Part shown: in pieces, positions 6,121 to 13,077 of the stretch | Layout of the letters: each line of letters begins with the position of its first letter | Position numbering within the stretch: position 1 is the first letter of the stretch | Assembly (NCBI GenBank): GCA_004554775.1 | Contig: SFKI01000021.1 | Location: forward strand, 1-34,411 | DNA: 34,411 bases | Reading direction: 5' to 3' | Source: Subdoligranulum variabile | GTDB lineage: Bacteria; Bacillota; Clostridia; Oscillospirales; Ruminococcaceae | The notes under the pieces: model-generated | What the model was told of the DNA's origin: nothing | What the model saw: only the letters and a program-made list of their open reading frames with translations | Databases searched by the model: none | Position numbers and translations under genes: made by a program

Positions 6121-7403
6121 TCGCTTCCGTTCCTTTCCGCGACGGCTGCGACGATAGCGACGGTTGTTTGGGCGGCAGCATTTTCACCGTTGCGACCGTC
6201 GCTACCGTCGCGCCCATCATCAACCACTTCAAAGGCCGGAGCCTCCACCAGCATATAAGTAAGTTTCACCTGCCGTCCGGAGTGGCGCGCCTTATTCTCA
6301 TAGCCTACATGATATTCCTCCAGCAGCCTGCCGGATTTGACATTCAGATACTTGGTAAGCGCATTTGCCGCCATGCCCACCTGCACCGCTGCGGCCAGCT
6401 CCGAAGGAGAGCCTGTCCACTCCTGGCGCTCGGCGGAGACCAGCTTTGCAACTGCTTCCAGCACAGGGTCCGGCGGTTCCTTGTGCGGCTCGGTTTCCAT
6501 GCGCTCCAAATTCCAAATCTGCGTTTCCGGGTCCTTTTTCAGATAGAGAATCTGATCCTGTTGGTCGCGCCCCACCACATCAATGGTGGCCTCCAACGCG
6601 GTCCGCTTTTTCTTCTGCATCAGCAGAGAACCGTCCGCACAGCCCAGCAGGCCAGTGGTGCCGGAGATCATCTCGAAAGCGTCCCCGGCGGGTTGTTTCC
6701 GGGTATGGTGGACGGTCAGAACACAGATACAATGCTTGTCTGCAAACTGCTTGAGCTTGCCGACGATCTCGTAGTCGCTGGCATAGCTGTACGCCTCGCC
6801 GCCAACTTCCCGGATTTTCTGCATGGTGTCAATGATAATGAGTTTGGTGTCCGAATGTTCCCGCATGAAGTTTTCCAGCTGCTCGTCCAGACCGTTGCCG
6901 ATTTTTCCGGCAGCGGTGGCGAAGTGCAGGTTCGGAGTATCGTTTACGCCATACATCATAAACATCCGGTTCTGGATGCGCTGGAAGTCATCTTCCAACG
7001 CGAGATAGAGAACCGTTCCCTGATGGACTTTGCACCCCCACAGTTCCTGCCCGGTGCTGACATGGTAGGCGATCTGCGCCACCAGAAACGACTTGCCGAT
7101 CTTGGGCGCGCCAGCGAGAAGGTACGCCCCCGAATGGAGCAAGTTTTCAATAATGGGCGGGCGGCTTTTGTAGGTGGTCTGAAACAGTTCGGTCATGGTG
7201 AGCGTGTGCAGGTAGCGCGGGTCGGCCATGCGCTGCATCTTGCGATACATTTCCTCCAGATTTTCCGCTGGAGTTTCCATTTTCCCGTTGCGTTTTGTCC
7301 CCGAAGTGGGTATACTGTTGTCAGAATCATTTTGAATGGACTGCCCGGCATCTGCGCCAACAGATGTGTTATGGGCGGTCTTTTCTTTTGCGTCAATTCC
7401 CAT
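6117..7403 (-). CDS. RepA/RecA-like AAA ATPase (plasmid-type replicative helicase family)
   Basis: 428 aa from ATG at 7403 (AGGAGG 9 bases upstream; a TTG two codons earlier is less likely). The RecA-like core has Walker A GAPKIGKS, LALEDD after strand 3, Walker B LIIIDT followed by MQKIRE, and VHHTRK, the arrangement of RSF1010 RepA-type hexameric helicases. A C-terminal region (about residues 310-400) looks like a winged-helix. It could let the element replicate transiently after excision or transfer. The last 30 residues are encoded by GACGG-type repeats (DGRDGSDGRNG), described separately. It overlaps the upstream gene by 11 bases and the downstream one by 4. Confidence 0.85.
   Translation of the reverse strand: MGIDAKEKTAHNTSVGADAGQSIQNDSDNSIPTSGTKRNGKMETPAENLEEMYRKMQRMADPRYLHTLTMTELFQTTYKSRPPIIENLLHSGAYLLAGAPKIGKSFLVAQIAYHVSTGQELWGCKVHQGTVLYLALEDDFQRIQNRMFMMYGVNDTPNLHFATAAGKIGNGLDEQLENFMREHSDTKLIIIDTMQKIREVGGEAYSYASDYEIVGKLKQFADKHCICVLTVHHTRKQPAGDAFEMISGTTGLLGCADGSLLMQKKKRTALEATIDVVGRDQQDQILYLKKDPETQIWNLERMETEPHKEPPDPVLEAVAKLVSAERQEWTGSPSELAAAVQVGMAANALTKYLNVKSGRLLEEYHVGYENKARHSGRQVKLTYMLVEAPAFEVVDDGRDGSDGRNGENAAAQTTVAIVAAVAERNGSE
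6148..6211. repeat. GCGACGG repeats and 17-bp inverted repeat in the repA 3' end
   Basis: GCGACGATAGCGACGGT (6148-6164) and ACCGTCGCTACCGTCGC (6195-6211) are inverted copies with one mismatch, separated by 30 bases, and each arm contains two direct GCGACG-type units. They lie inside the RepA-like gene near its stop. They could be iteron-like sites, or just a low-complexity protein tail. Confidence 0.6.
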
Positions 7404-7728
7404 AGGCAATTTCCTCCTGCATTCCGTTTAGAATGGTGGCAATCATCTGAATAGTGTCCAGCAGCTCGCCGTTCACACCCTGTCCGGCCTCGATCCGGCG
7501 CAGTTCGTCCAGCACAGCGGCCAACTGGTCCCGCAGCGCCTTGTAGACCCTGGGATTTCCCTGGACCATCACATCCCGGCAGAGCAGCCGCCGGATGATA
7601 TAATCCTGCTTGGTCAGGCCGGTGAGCTTCACCGCCGTTTCGATCTGGGTATCTTCCTCCGGGGAGACCCGGAAAGCCACGGTCTTGTTTCTCCAACGGT
7701 TGTGCTTGTCCAAATTCTTTGCTGACAT
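7393..7728 (-). CDS. Ribbon-helix-helix protein, MobC-like accessory
   Basis: 111 aa. The N-terminal half TVAFRVSPEEDTQIETAVKL followed by TGLTKQDYIIRRLL is the beta-strand plus two helices of a ribbon-helix-helix DNA-binding domain, like the N-terminus of MobC relaxosome proteins. The C-terminal half is helical (LRDQLAAVLDELRRIEAGQG) and may oligomerise. It starts one base after the integrase stop and overlaps the RepA-like gene. A role at oriT or in regulating the operon is inferred; MobV systems often work without a MobC. Confidence 0.75.
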   Translation of the reverse strand: MSAKNLDKHNRWRNKTVAFRVSPEEDTQIETAVKLTGLTKQDYIIRRLLCRDVMVQGNPRVYKALRDQLAAVLDELRRIEAGQGVNGELLDTIQMIATILNGMQEEIAYGN

Positions 7729-7729
7729 T

Positions 7730-8803
7730 TTAATTGCCCCTTTCCATGTTCAATTTATCCGCCATTTCCGTCTGCTTGGACGGAAACAGGTGCGCGTAGT
7801 TGTAAGTGATGTCGATGCTCTCGTGGCCCACCCGATCTGCGATGGCCGTAGCAGAGAACCCCATGTCGATCAGAAGTGAAACCGCGCTGTGACGAATATC
7901 GTGGATTCTGATGCGCGGAACCCCTGCCTCTTTAGCTCCCCGGTCCATCTCCCGGTGGAGATAGCTCTTGGTAACAGTGAACATCCGGTCGTTCGGCCCG
8001 ATCCCGTAGAGCATCTTGATGTAATCCCGGATTTCATCCGCCAGGAACTGCGGCATGGTGATGACCCGGTTGCTCTTTTCCGTCTTGGGGGTGGTAATCA
8101 GATCCTGACCGTTCAGCCGTTGATAGGATTTATTGATGGACACGGTGCCTTTCTCGAAATCGAAATCAGCGGGCGTAAGAGCAAGCAGCTCCCCTTCTCG
8201 GATACCGCACCAGTAGAGCATTTCAAAGGCGTAGAAGGACAGCGGCTTGTCCATCATTACCTCGGCAAATTTCAGATACTGCTCCTTGGTCCAGAACATC
8301 ATCTCCCGGTTTTTCTTTTTGCCCATGCTCCCGGCCTTCTTGCAGGGATTGTCCCGGAGGTTGTAGTATCGCACCGCATGGTTGAAAATGGCGCTGAGCT
8401 GGTTATGGACCGTTTTCAGATACACCGGCGAGTAGGGCTTACCGTTCTCATCCTTGTGGTTCAGCATCTCGTTCTGCCAGGTGATAATCTGCTGGGCGGT
8501 GATGTTACACATTTTGAGCTTGCCGAAGTAGGGCAGCAGCTTGGTGCGGATGATGTGGTCCTTGGTGGCCCAGGTGTTTTCCTTGAGCCGGGCTTTCATA
8601 TCCGCCGTGTAGAGGTCCACGAAGCTCCTAAAGGTCATGTCCAGATCGGCGCTGGTCTTGTTGAGCTGTTCCCGCTCCCAGGCCTGCGCCTCTCGCTTGG
8701 TCTTGAAGCCCCGCTTCTGGGTCTGCTTGCGCTCGCCGTTCCAGTCGGTGTAGCGGTAGACCGCCCGCCAAGTGTTGGTCTTTTCTTCCTTATAGACCGC
8801 CAT
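7730..8803 (-). CDS. int: Tyrosine recombinase/integrase
   Basis: 357 aa from ATG at 8803. It catalyses site-specific integration and excision. Order: N-terminal AP2-like arm-binding region (residues 10-50), core-binding SAM-like domain (about 58-155, with TWATKDHIIRTKLLPYFG), catalytic domain from about 165. The catalytic set is visible: R202 in CGIREGELLAL, K240/K243 in TPKTEKSNR, H301 and R304 in HDIRHSAVSL, H327 in VGHES, and Tyr336 in YNYAHL. The start overlaps the stop of the xis gene (TGATG) and GGGAGGGG lies before it, which favours 8803 over an upstream ATG at 8836. The integrase lies about 1.3 kb from the predicted attachment site in guaA. Confidence 0.97.
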   Translation of the reverse strand: MAVYKEEKTNTWRAVYRYTDWNGERKQTQKRGFKTKREAQAWEREQLNKTSADLDMTFRSFVDLYTADMKARLKENTWATKDHIIRTKLLPYFGKLKMCNITAQQIITWQNEMLNHKDENGKPYSPVYLKTVHNQLSAIFNHAVRYYNLRDNPCKKAGSMGKKKNREMMFWTKEQYLKFAEVMMDKPLSFYAFEMLYWCGIREGELLALTPADFDFEKGTVSINKSYQRLNGQDLITTPKTEKSNRVITMPQFLADEIRDYIKMLYGIGPNDRMFTVTKSYLHREMDRGAKEAGVPRIRIHDIRHSAVSLLIDMGFSATAIADRVGHESIDITYNYAHLFPSKQTEMADKLNMERGN

Positions 8804-9003
8804 CAAATACCCCTCCCTTCCTTTTCGCCGTAGCACAGCTTCTCATAGAAAAACTTTCGGTTGACTCTGCCGGATATGGTCAAGTAGCCGAGGCCTTTCA
8901 GTTCTGCGTTGAGTTTCTGTACGATTTTGTAGGCGTAGGACTTGGAAACGCCCAATTCCTGCGCCACTTCATCGACTCGCATAAATGACTGCTTTTCTGC
9001 CAT
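8803..9003 (-). CDS. Excisionase-like HTH protein
   Basis: 66 aa from ATG at 9003. MRVDEVAQELGVSKSYAYKIVQKLNAELKG is a winged-helix/MerR-like DNA-binding fold typical of excisionases and small HTH proteins placed before integrases in Firmicute elements. It is followed by YLTISGRVNRKFFYEKL, a beta-hairpin wing. Starts: ATG 9003 has a GGAAGG site 11 bases upstream, somewhat far; TTG at 9009 would have better spacing; an ATG at 9057 lacks a good site. It is translationally coupled to int (TGATG). A directionality role is inferred from position. Confidence 0.8.
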   Translation of the reverse strand: MAEKQSFMRVDEVAQELGVSKSYAYKIVQKLNAELKGLGYLTISGRVNRKFFYEKLCYGEKEGRGI

Positions 9004-9290
9004 ACACAAAAATACCTTCCTTTCCTTGCCGTAATTGTTTCTTATTTGCCGTTTCACCCTTCAGACTCTGGCAGGCAACCCTTCCCGGCGCTGTGCCGTT
9101 TGCTTTTCTCCTTGGCACGCTCATATCGTCGCCTGCTTCCCCAGAGAAAGTATCTGTCGGACGGTCATTCAGTTTTTTGCTTTGTCTGAAATTCCCCCTT
9201 TCACCTTACAACGGACATTTTTTCGCCTTTTGGGGGGCACTCAATTTGTAAAATTTCCACGACTTAAACTAATTTGCTTATATCATCTTC
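9004..9290 (-). other. Long leader of the xis-int operon with two overlapping mini-ORFs
   Basis: About 280 bases separate the operon promoter from xis. On the minus strand a 15-codon frame MTVRQILSLGKQATI (9168-9121) ends in a TGA that overlaps the ATG of a 51-codon frame beginning MSVPRRKANGTAPGRV (9124-8969). The second frame runs across the xis start in another frame. Ribosome sites are weak. Translation of these could influence xis expression, but nothing in the sequence proves they are made. Confidence 0.4.
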
Positions 9291-9319
9291 ATTATACTAA
9301 GCATAACAGTTAAAGTCAA
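9291..9319 (-). promoter_or_regulatory. Promoter of the xis-int-mobilization operon
   Basis: On the minus strand TTGACT (9319-9314), a 17-base spacer, and TATAAT (9296-9291). The spacer holds the box CTAAGCAT (9297-9304, plus-strand reading), which recurs in the opposing regulator promoter, so repression by the divergent XRE protein is likely. Confidence 0.85.
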
Positions 9320-9362
9320 GCGGTTTGCTGAAAAATATTAAATAAATTTGTTTAGATTTATC

Positions 9363-9391
9363 TTGACTATCCTAAGCATTTCTGCTATGCT
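9363..9391 (+). promoter_or_regulatory. Promoter of the XRE regulator gene with operator-like boxes
   Basis: TTGACT (9363-9368), 17 bases, TATGCT (9386-9391). The spacer contains CTAAGCAT (9372-9379), the same 8-mer as in the opposing promoter, and AGCAT-N7-ATGCT forms a dyad over the spacer and the -10. Confidence 0.8.
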
Positions 9392-9426
9392 GAACTTATC
9401 AAGAATCCAGATAGGAGTTGGCCGTT

Positions 9427-9963
9427 ATGGCGATTGGAGAACGCATTCACTTTTTCCGCATATTGCGGGGTATGACGCAGAAATATCTCGGTATGGCGCT
9501 GGGCTTCCCAGAGAAGTCCGCAGATGTCCGCCTCGCCCAATATGAGAATGGATCAAGAACGCCCAAGGCTGACCTAACTGCCGCCTTAGCCCAGGTATTG
9601 GATGTCTCGCCCCATGCCTTGGCTGTGCCGGATATTGACTCCTATGTGGGCCTCATGCACACGCTGTTTACGCTGGAGGACCGATACGGTCTGAAAATCT
9701 GCGAGTGCGACGGAGAGCTGCATCTCCGGGTAGATGTGTTCCAGGGTAAGGACGCTGCCAAGCTCCATGAAATGCTCTGCGCCTGGGGAGAGCAGGCAGC
9801 TAAACTGAAATCAGGAGAGATCAGCAAAGAGGACTACGACCGCTGGCGTTACCGCTATCCTGAGTTCGATACCACAGGCCATTGGCACAAGGTTGTCCCA
9901 TCTCAAGGTCTGAGTGATCTGCTGGTGGAAGAATTCAAAAAGCAGTCTGACAAAGAGAAGTAA
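9427..9963 (+). CDS. XRE-family transcriptional regulator of the element
   Basis: 178 aa from ATG at 9427 (AGGAG 9 bases upstream; a TTG at 9418 lies too close to that site). The N-terminal Cro/CI helix-turn-helix spans about residues 5-65: IGERIHFFRILRGMTQKYLG, then VRLAQYENGSRTPKADLTAA. The rest (about 70-178) is an acidic and helical region without a family I can name, with a conserved-looking DRWRYRYPEFD. It is divergent from the xis-int operon, and shared operator-like boxes lie in both promoters, so it probably represses the element's operon and itself. A bidirectional terminator follows. This is the gene nearest the attachment site. Confidence 0.88.
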   Translation: MAIGERIHFFRILRGMTQKYLGMALGFPEKSADVRLAQYENGSRTPKADLTAALAQVLDVSPHALAVPDIDSYVGLMHTLFTLEDRYGLKICECDGELHLRVDVFQGKDAAKLHEMLCAWGEQAAKLKSGEISKEDYDRWRYRYPEFDTTGHWHKVVPSQGLSDLLVEEFKKQSDKEK

Positions 9964-9968
9964 AACAA

Positions 9969-10006
9969 AAAGAGCTACCTGACTTTCACAAATCAGGTAG
10001 CTCTTT
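9969..10006 (+). terminator. Terminator after the XRE regulator
   Basis: AAAGAGCTACCTGA (9969-9982) pairs perfectly with TCAGGTAGCTCTTT (9993-10006) across a 10-base loop. The A-rich left flank and T-rich right end make it usable in both directions. Confidence 0.9.
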
Positions 10007-10027
10007 ATCGTTGGAATAATGAAAACT

Positions 10028-10120
10028 GTTGCCAAATCGTTGCCACGAAGGGCCTTAACCCCTCAAAAACCCAGTAATTACGGGCTTTTTCGGGCCTCTG
10101 AAATCATTCCCACTCAATCG
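10028..10120. other. Predicted attachment site region at the guaA 3' end
   Basis: The last codons of guaA (ATT GAG TGG GAA TGA, plus strand 10104-10118) are the conserved stretch used as the crossover core by guaA-specific integrases. Just inside the element GTTGCCA is repeated in direct orientation at 10028-10034 and 10039-10045, 11 bases apart, suggesting arm sites for integrase or Xis. AATCGTTGC occurs both at 10035-10043 and in guaA at 10116-10124. The exact core cannot be set without the other end. Confidence 0.55.
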
Positions 10121-11648
10121 TTGCTGGGGGTTTGGTGGTATAGTCGAAGAGGACACGATTGATGTTTTTGACTTCGTTGACGATGCGGTTGGCGGCGGTG
10201 GTGAGGGTCTCGGTGGGCAGGATGGTCACTTCGGCTGTCATGAAGTCGGTGGTGGTCACGGCGCGCAGAGCGATGGCGTAGTCGTAGGTGCGCTCATCAC
10301 CCATGACGCCGACGCTGCGCATGTTGGTCAGCGCGGCAAAATACTGGCTGGGGCGCTGGGCCATGGGCAGCTTGTCCACTTCCTCGCGCCAGATAGCGTC
10401 GGCATCCTGGACGATGGCGACCTTTTCAGGGGTCACATCGCCGATGATGCGGATGGCCAGGCCCGGGCCGGGGAACGGCTGGCGGGCAACCAGGTATTCC
10501 GGCAGGCCCAGCTCGCGGCCAGCCTGGCGGACCTCGTCTTTGAACAGGTCACGCAGGGGTTCAACGATTTCTTTGAAATCCACAAAGTCAGGCAGGCCGC
10601 CGACATTGTGGTGGCTCTTGATGGTCGCGCTCTCGCCGCCGAGACCGCTCTCGACCACGTCGGGATAGATCGTGCCCTGGGCCAAGAAGTCCACAGCACC
10701 GATTTTTTTGGCCTCATCCTCGAACACGCGGATGAACTCTTCACCGATGATCTTGCGCTTGCGCTCGGGAGCACTCTCCCCTGCCAGCTTCTTGTAGAAG
10801 CGGTCGCGGGCGTCGACGCAGACGAAGTTGATATCGAACTGGCCGCCTTCGCCAAAGACCTCGCAGACCTGTTCGCGCTCGTTCTTGCGCAGCAGGCCGT
10901 GGTCAACGAAAACGCAGGTCAGCTGCTTGCCGATGGCCTTAGCCAGCATGGCTGCGCAGACGCTGGAGTCAACGCCGCCGGACAGGGCGCAGAGCACCTT
11001 GCCGTCGCCGATCTTCTCGCGCAGGGCCTTGACGCTGTTCTCCACGAAGGAGTCCATCTTCCAGGTACCGGCGCAGCCGCAGACATTGTACACGAAGTTG
11101 TGCAGCATCTGGGTGCCGTTATCGGTGTGCAGCACTTCGGGATGGAACTGCACGCAGTACAGACCGCGGGCCTTATCCTGGGCAGCAGCCACCGGGCAGT
11201 TGGGGGTGTGGGCCACGATCTCAAAGCCGGGGGCGGCAGACTCGATATAATCATTATGGCTCATCCAGCAGACATTTTGCTCGGGCAGGCCAGCAAACAT
11301 CGGGCTGGTGGTATCCAGATCGACGACCGTTTTGCCGTACTCACGCTCGGGGGCCTTGCAGACCTTGCCGCCCAGCATGTGCATCATCAGCTGGCTGCCG
11401 TAGCAGATGCCCAGGATAGGCACACCCCAGGTGTAGATTTCGGGGTCGATGGTCGGCGAATCCGGCAGATAGGCGCTGTTGGGGCCGCCGGTGAAGATGA
11501 TGCCCTTGGGGTTCTTGGCCTTGATCTTGGCCAAGTCGGTACGGTACGAATAGATCTCGCAATAGACGTTACATTCACGGACGCGGCGGGCGATCAGCTG
11601 GTTATACTGGCCGCCGAAATCCAATACGATAACGGTTTCCTGCTGCAT
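10104..11648 (-). CDS. guaA: GMP synthase (glutamine-hydrolysing)
   Basis: 514 aa. It converts XMP to GMP with ATP and glutamine, the last step of GMP synthesis. The N-terminal class I amidotransferase domain has Cys82 in GICYGSQL and the His169/Glu171 pair in QFHPEV. The ATP pyrophosphatase domain has the P-loop SGGVDSS (223-229). The C-terminal dimerisation domain ends in the conserved PATIEWE. The oxyanion-side residue after CYG is Ser, where many enzymes have Met. AGGGAG stands 7 bases before the ATG. The gene is intact although the mobile element abuts its 3' end, as expected for an integrase that restores the last codons. Confidence 0.98.
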   Translation of the reverse strand: MQQETVIVLDFGGQYNQLIARRVRECNVYCEIYSYRTDLAKIKAKNPKGIIFTGGPNSAYLPDSPTIDPEIYTWGVPILGICYGSQLMMHMLGGKVCKAPEREYGKTVVDLDTTSPMFAGLPEQNVCWMSHNDYIESAAPGFEIVAHTPNCPVAAAQDKARGLYCVQFHPEVLHTDNGTQMLHNFVYNVCGCAGTWKMDSFVENSVKALREKIGDGKVLCALSGGVDSSVCAAMLAKAIGKQLTCVFVDHGLLRKNEREQVCEVFGEGGQFDINFVCVDARDRFYKKLAGESAPERKRKIIGEEFIRVFEDEAKKIGAVDFLAQGTIYPDVVESGLGGESATIKSHHNVGGLPDFVDFKEIVEPLRDLFKDEVRQAGRELGLPEYLVARQPFPGPGLAIRIIGDVTPEKVAIVQDADAIWREEVDKLPMAQRPSQYFAALTNMRSVGVMGDERTYDYAIALRAVTTTDFMTAEVTILPTETLTTAANRIVNEVKNINRVLFDYTTKPPATIEWE

Positions 11649-11678
11649 GGATGTGCTCCCTTCTCTATATATGCCATA

Positions 11679-11707
11679 TTTATATAGTATAGCACACTAT
11701 CTGCCAA
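11679..11707 (-). promoter_or_regulatory. Probable guaA promoter
   Basis: On the minus strand TTGGCA (11707-11702), 17 bases, TATAAA (11684-11679), about 30 bases before the start codon. It lies directly behind the tuf terminator. The -10 region is a run of A/T with other possible hexamers, so the exact choice is uncertain. No G-box or purine riboswitch fold was recognised in the short leader. Confidence 0.6.
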
Positions 11708-11710
11708 AAA

Positions 11711-11750
11711 ACAACACAAAAACAGGCGCCCACCTTGCGGTGAGCGCCTG
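11711..11750 (-). terminator. Terminator of the str operon after tuf
   Basis: Read on the minus strand, CAGGCGC-CACC type arms at 11750-11739 and 11734-11723 pair over 12 positions with one mismatch around a GCAA loop, followed by a T-rich tract. It lies 26 bases after the tuf stop. Confidence 0.92.
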
Positions 11751-11775
11751 AATTATGCTGTTTTAGAGCGGGAAA

Positions 11776-12981
11776 TTACTTCTCGATCTTGGAAACAACG
11801 CCGGAACCAACGGTGTGGCCGCCCTCGCGGATAGCGAAACGCAGGCCCTCTTCCATGGCAACGGGGGTGATCAGCTCAACATGCATATCGACGTTGTCGC
11901 CGGGCATGCACATCTCGGTGCCCTCGGGCAGGGTGATGATGCCGGTAACGTCGGTGGTGCGGAAGTAGAACTGAGGACGATAGTTGTTGAAGAACGGGGT
12001 ATGACGGCCGCCCTCTTCCTTCTTCAGGACGTAAACGTGGCCATCGAAGGTGGTGTGGGGATGAACAGAACCGGGCTGGCACAGGCACTGGCCACGCTCG
12101 ATCTGGTCACGGTCAACGCCACGCAGCAGGGCGCCGATGTTATCGCCAGCCTGAGCGAACTCCAGGCTCTTGCGGAACATCTCCAGGCCGGTGATGGTGG
12201 TGGTCATCTTCTCTTCCTTGATACCGACGATTTCCATCTGATCGCCAACGCGAGCAGTGCCACGCTCGACACGACCGGTAGCAACGGTGCCACGGCCGGA
12301 GATGGTCATAACGTCCTCAACGGGCATCAGGAAGGGCTTGTCAGCAGCACGGTCAGGAGTGGGGATGTAGCTGTCAACAGCGTCCATCAGCTCCCAAATG
12401 CACTTGTACTCAGGGGCGTTGGGGTCGGTAGAAGTGGACTCCAGAGCCTTCAGAGCGGAACCACGGATGATGGGGGTGTTGTCGCCATCGAAGTCGTACT
12501 CGTTCAGCAGCTCACGGATTTCCATCTCGACCAGATCCAGCAGCTCGTCGTCGTCGACCATGTCGCACTTGTTCATGAAGACAACGATCTTGGGCACGCC
12601 AACCTGACGGGCGAGCAGGATGTGCTCACGGGTCTGGGGCATGGGACCATCGGTAGCAGCAACGACCAGAATAGCGCCGTCCATCTGAGCAGCACCGGTG
12701 ATCATGTTCTTGATGTAGTCAGCATGGCCCGGGCAGTCAACGTGGGCGTAGTGACGCTTCTCGGTGTGGTACTCAACGTGAGCGGTGTTGATCGTGATGC
12801 CACGAGCCTTCTCCTCGGGAGCCTTGTCGATGCTGGAGTAATCCATGAAGTCGGCGTCGCCCTTCAGAGCCAGAGTCTTGGTGATGGCAGCGGTCAGGGT
12901 AGTCTTACCATGGTCAACGTGACCGATGGTGCCAATGTTGACGTGCTCCAAAGAGCGGTCAAATTTTTCCTTTTCAGCCAT
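11776..12981 (-). CDS. tuf: Elongation factor Tu
   Basis: 401 aa. The GTPase delivers aminoacyl-tRNA to the ribosome. G1 is GHVDHGKT (20-27), G3 is DCPGH (82-86), G4 is NKCD (137-140), and domains 2 and 3 follow with GRVERGT and the C-terminal GGHTVGSGVVSKI. It is slightly longer than the E. coli protein (394 aa). AAAGGAGG lies 9 bases before the ATG. It is the last gene of the str operon, but a separate strong promoter in the fusA-tuf gap allows extra expression. Confidence 0.99.
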   Translation of the reverse strand: MAEKEKFDRSLEHVNIGTIGHVDHGKTTLTAAITKTLALKGDADFMDYSSIDKAPEEKARGITINTAHVEYHTEKRHYAHVDCPGHADYIKNMITGAAQMDGAILVVAATDGPMPQTREHILLARQVGVPKIVVFMNKCDMVDDDELLDLVEMEIRELLNEYDFDGDNTPIIRGSALKALESTSTDPNAPEYKCIWELMDAVDSYIPTPDRAADKPFLMPVEDVMTISGRGTVATGRVERGTARVGDQMEIVGIKEEKMTTTITGLEMFRKSLEFAQAGDNIGALLRGVDRDQIERGQCLCQPGSVHPHTTFDGHVYVLKKEEGGRHTPFFNNYRPQFYFRTTDVTGIITLPEGTEMCMPGDNVDMHVELITPVAMEEGLRFAIREGGHTVGSGVVSKIEK

Positions 12982-13031
12982 TGGAAGTGTCCTCCTTTAA
13001 TTAAAACAATTAATTGCCTTGCGTAAGGCTA

Positions 13032-13060
13032 TAATACTAGATTTTACGAGAAAAATCAAG
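13032..13060 (-). promoter_or_regulatory. Internal promoter for tuf
   Basis: On the minus strand TTGATT (13060-13055), 17 bases, TATTAT (13037-13032), in the 96-base gap between fusA and tuf. A small hairpin GCCTT-ACGC-AAGGC (13017-13030) lies at the likely transcript start, followed by an AT-rich leader and the ribosome site. Confidence 0.75.
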
Positions 13061-13077
13061 TAAAATTTATGAAATAG

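Larger units (their letters stand above)
1..10110. mobile_element. Integrative mobilizable element (one end), inserted at the guaA 3' end
   Basis: The segment carries a tyrosine integrase, an excisionase-like HTH protein, a divergent XRE regulator, a MobC-like protein, a RepA-like ATPase, a MobV relaxase with an oriT, and restriction-modification cargo, all left of the 3' end of guaA. The guaA 3' end is a known target of site-specific integration in many bacteria. Composition differs from the host part: the left 900 bases are clearly AT-rich, while the region beyond 10,100 is GC-rich. No type IV secretion, VirD4 or VirB4 homologue is visible, so I call it mobilizable and not conjugative. The left end and its att copy lie outside the window; no second copy of the guaA end was found within 1-10,000. 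The right boundary is inferred, to within some tens of bases. Confidence 0.8.

Noticed and set aside
11679..11775. Purine riboswitch or G-box in front of guaA
   Set aside because: The leader is only about 30 bases, mostly A/T, with none of the conserved purine-riboswitch elements.
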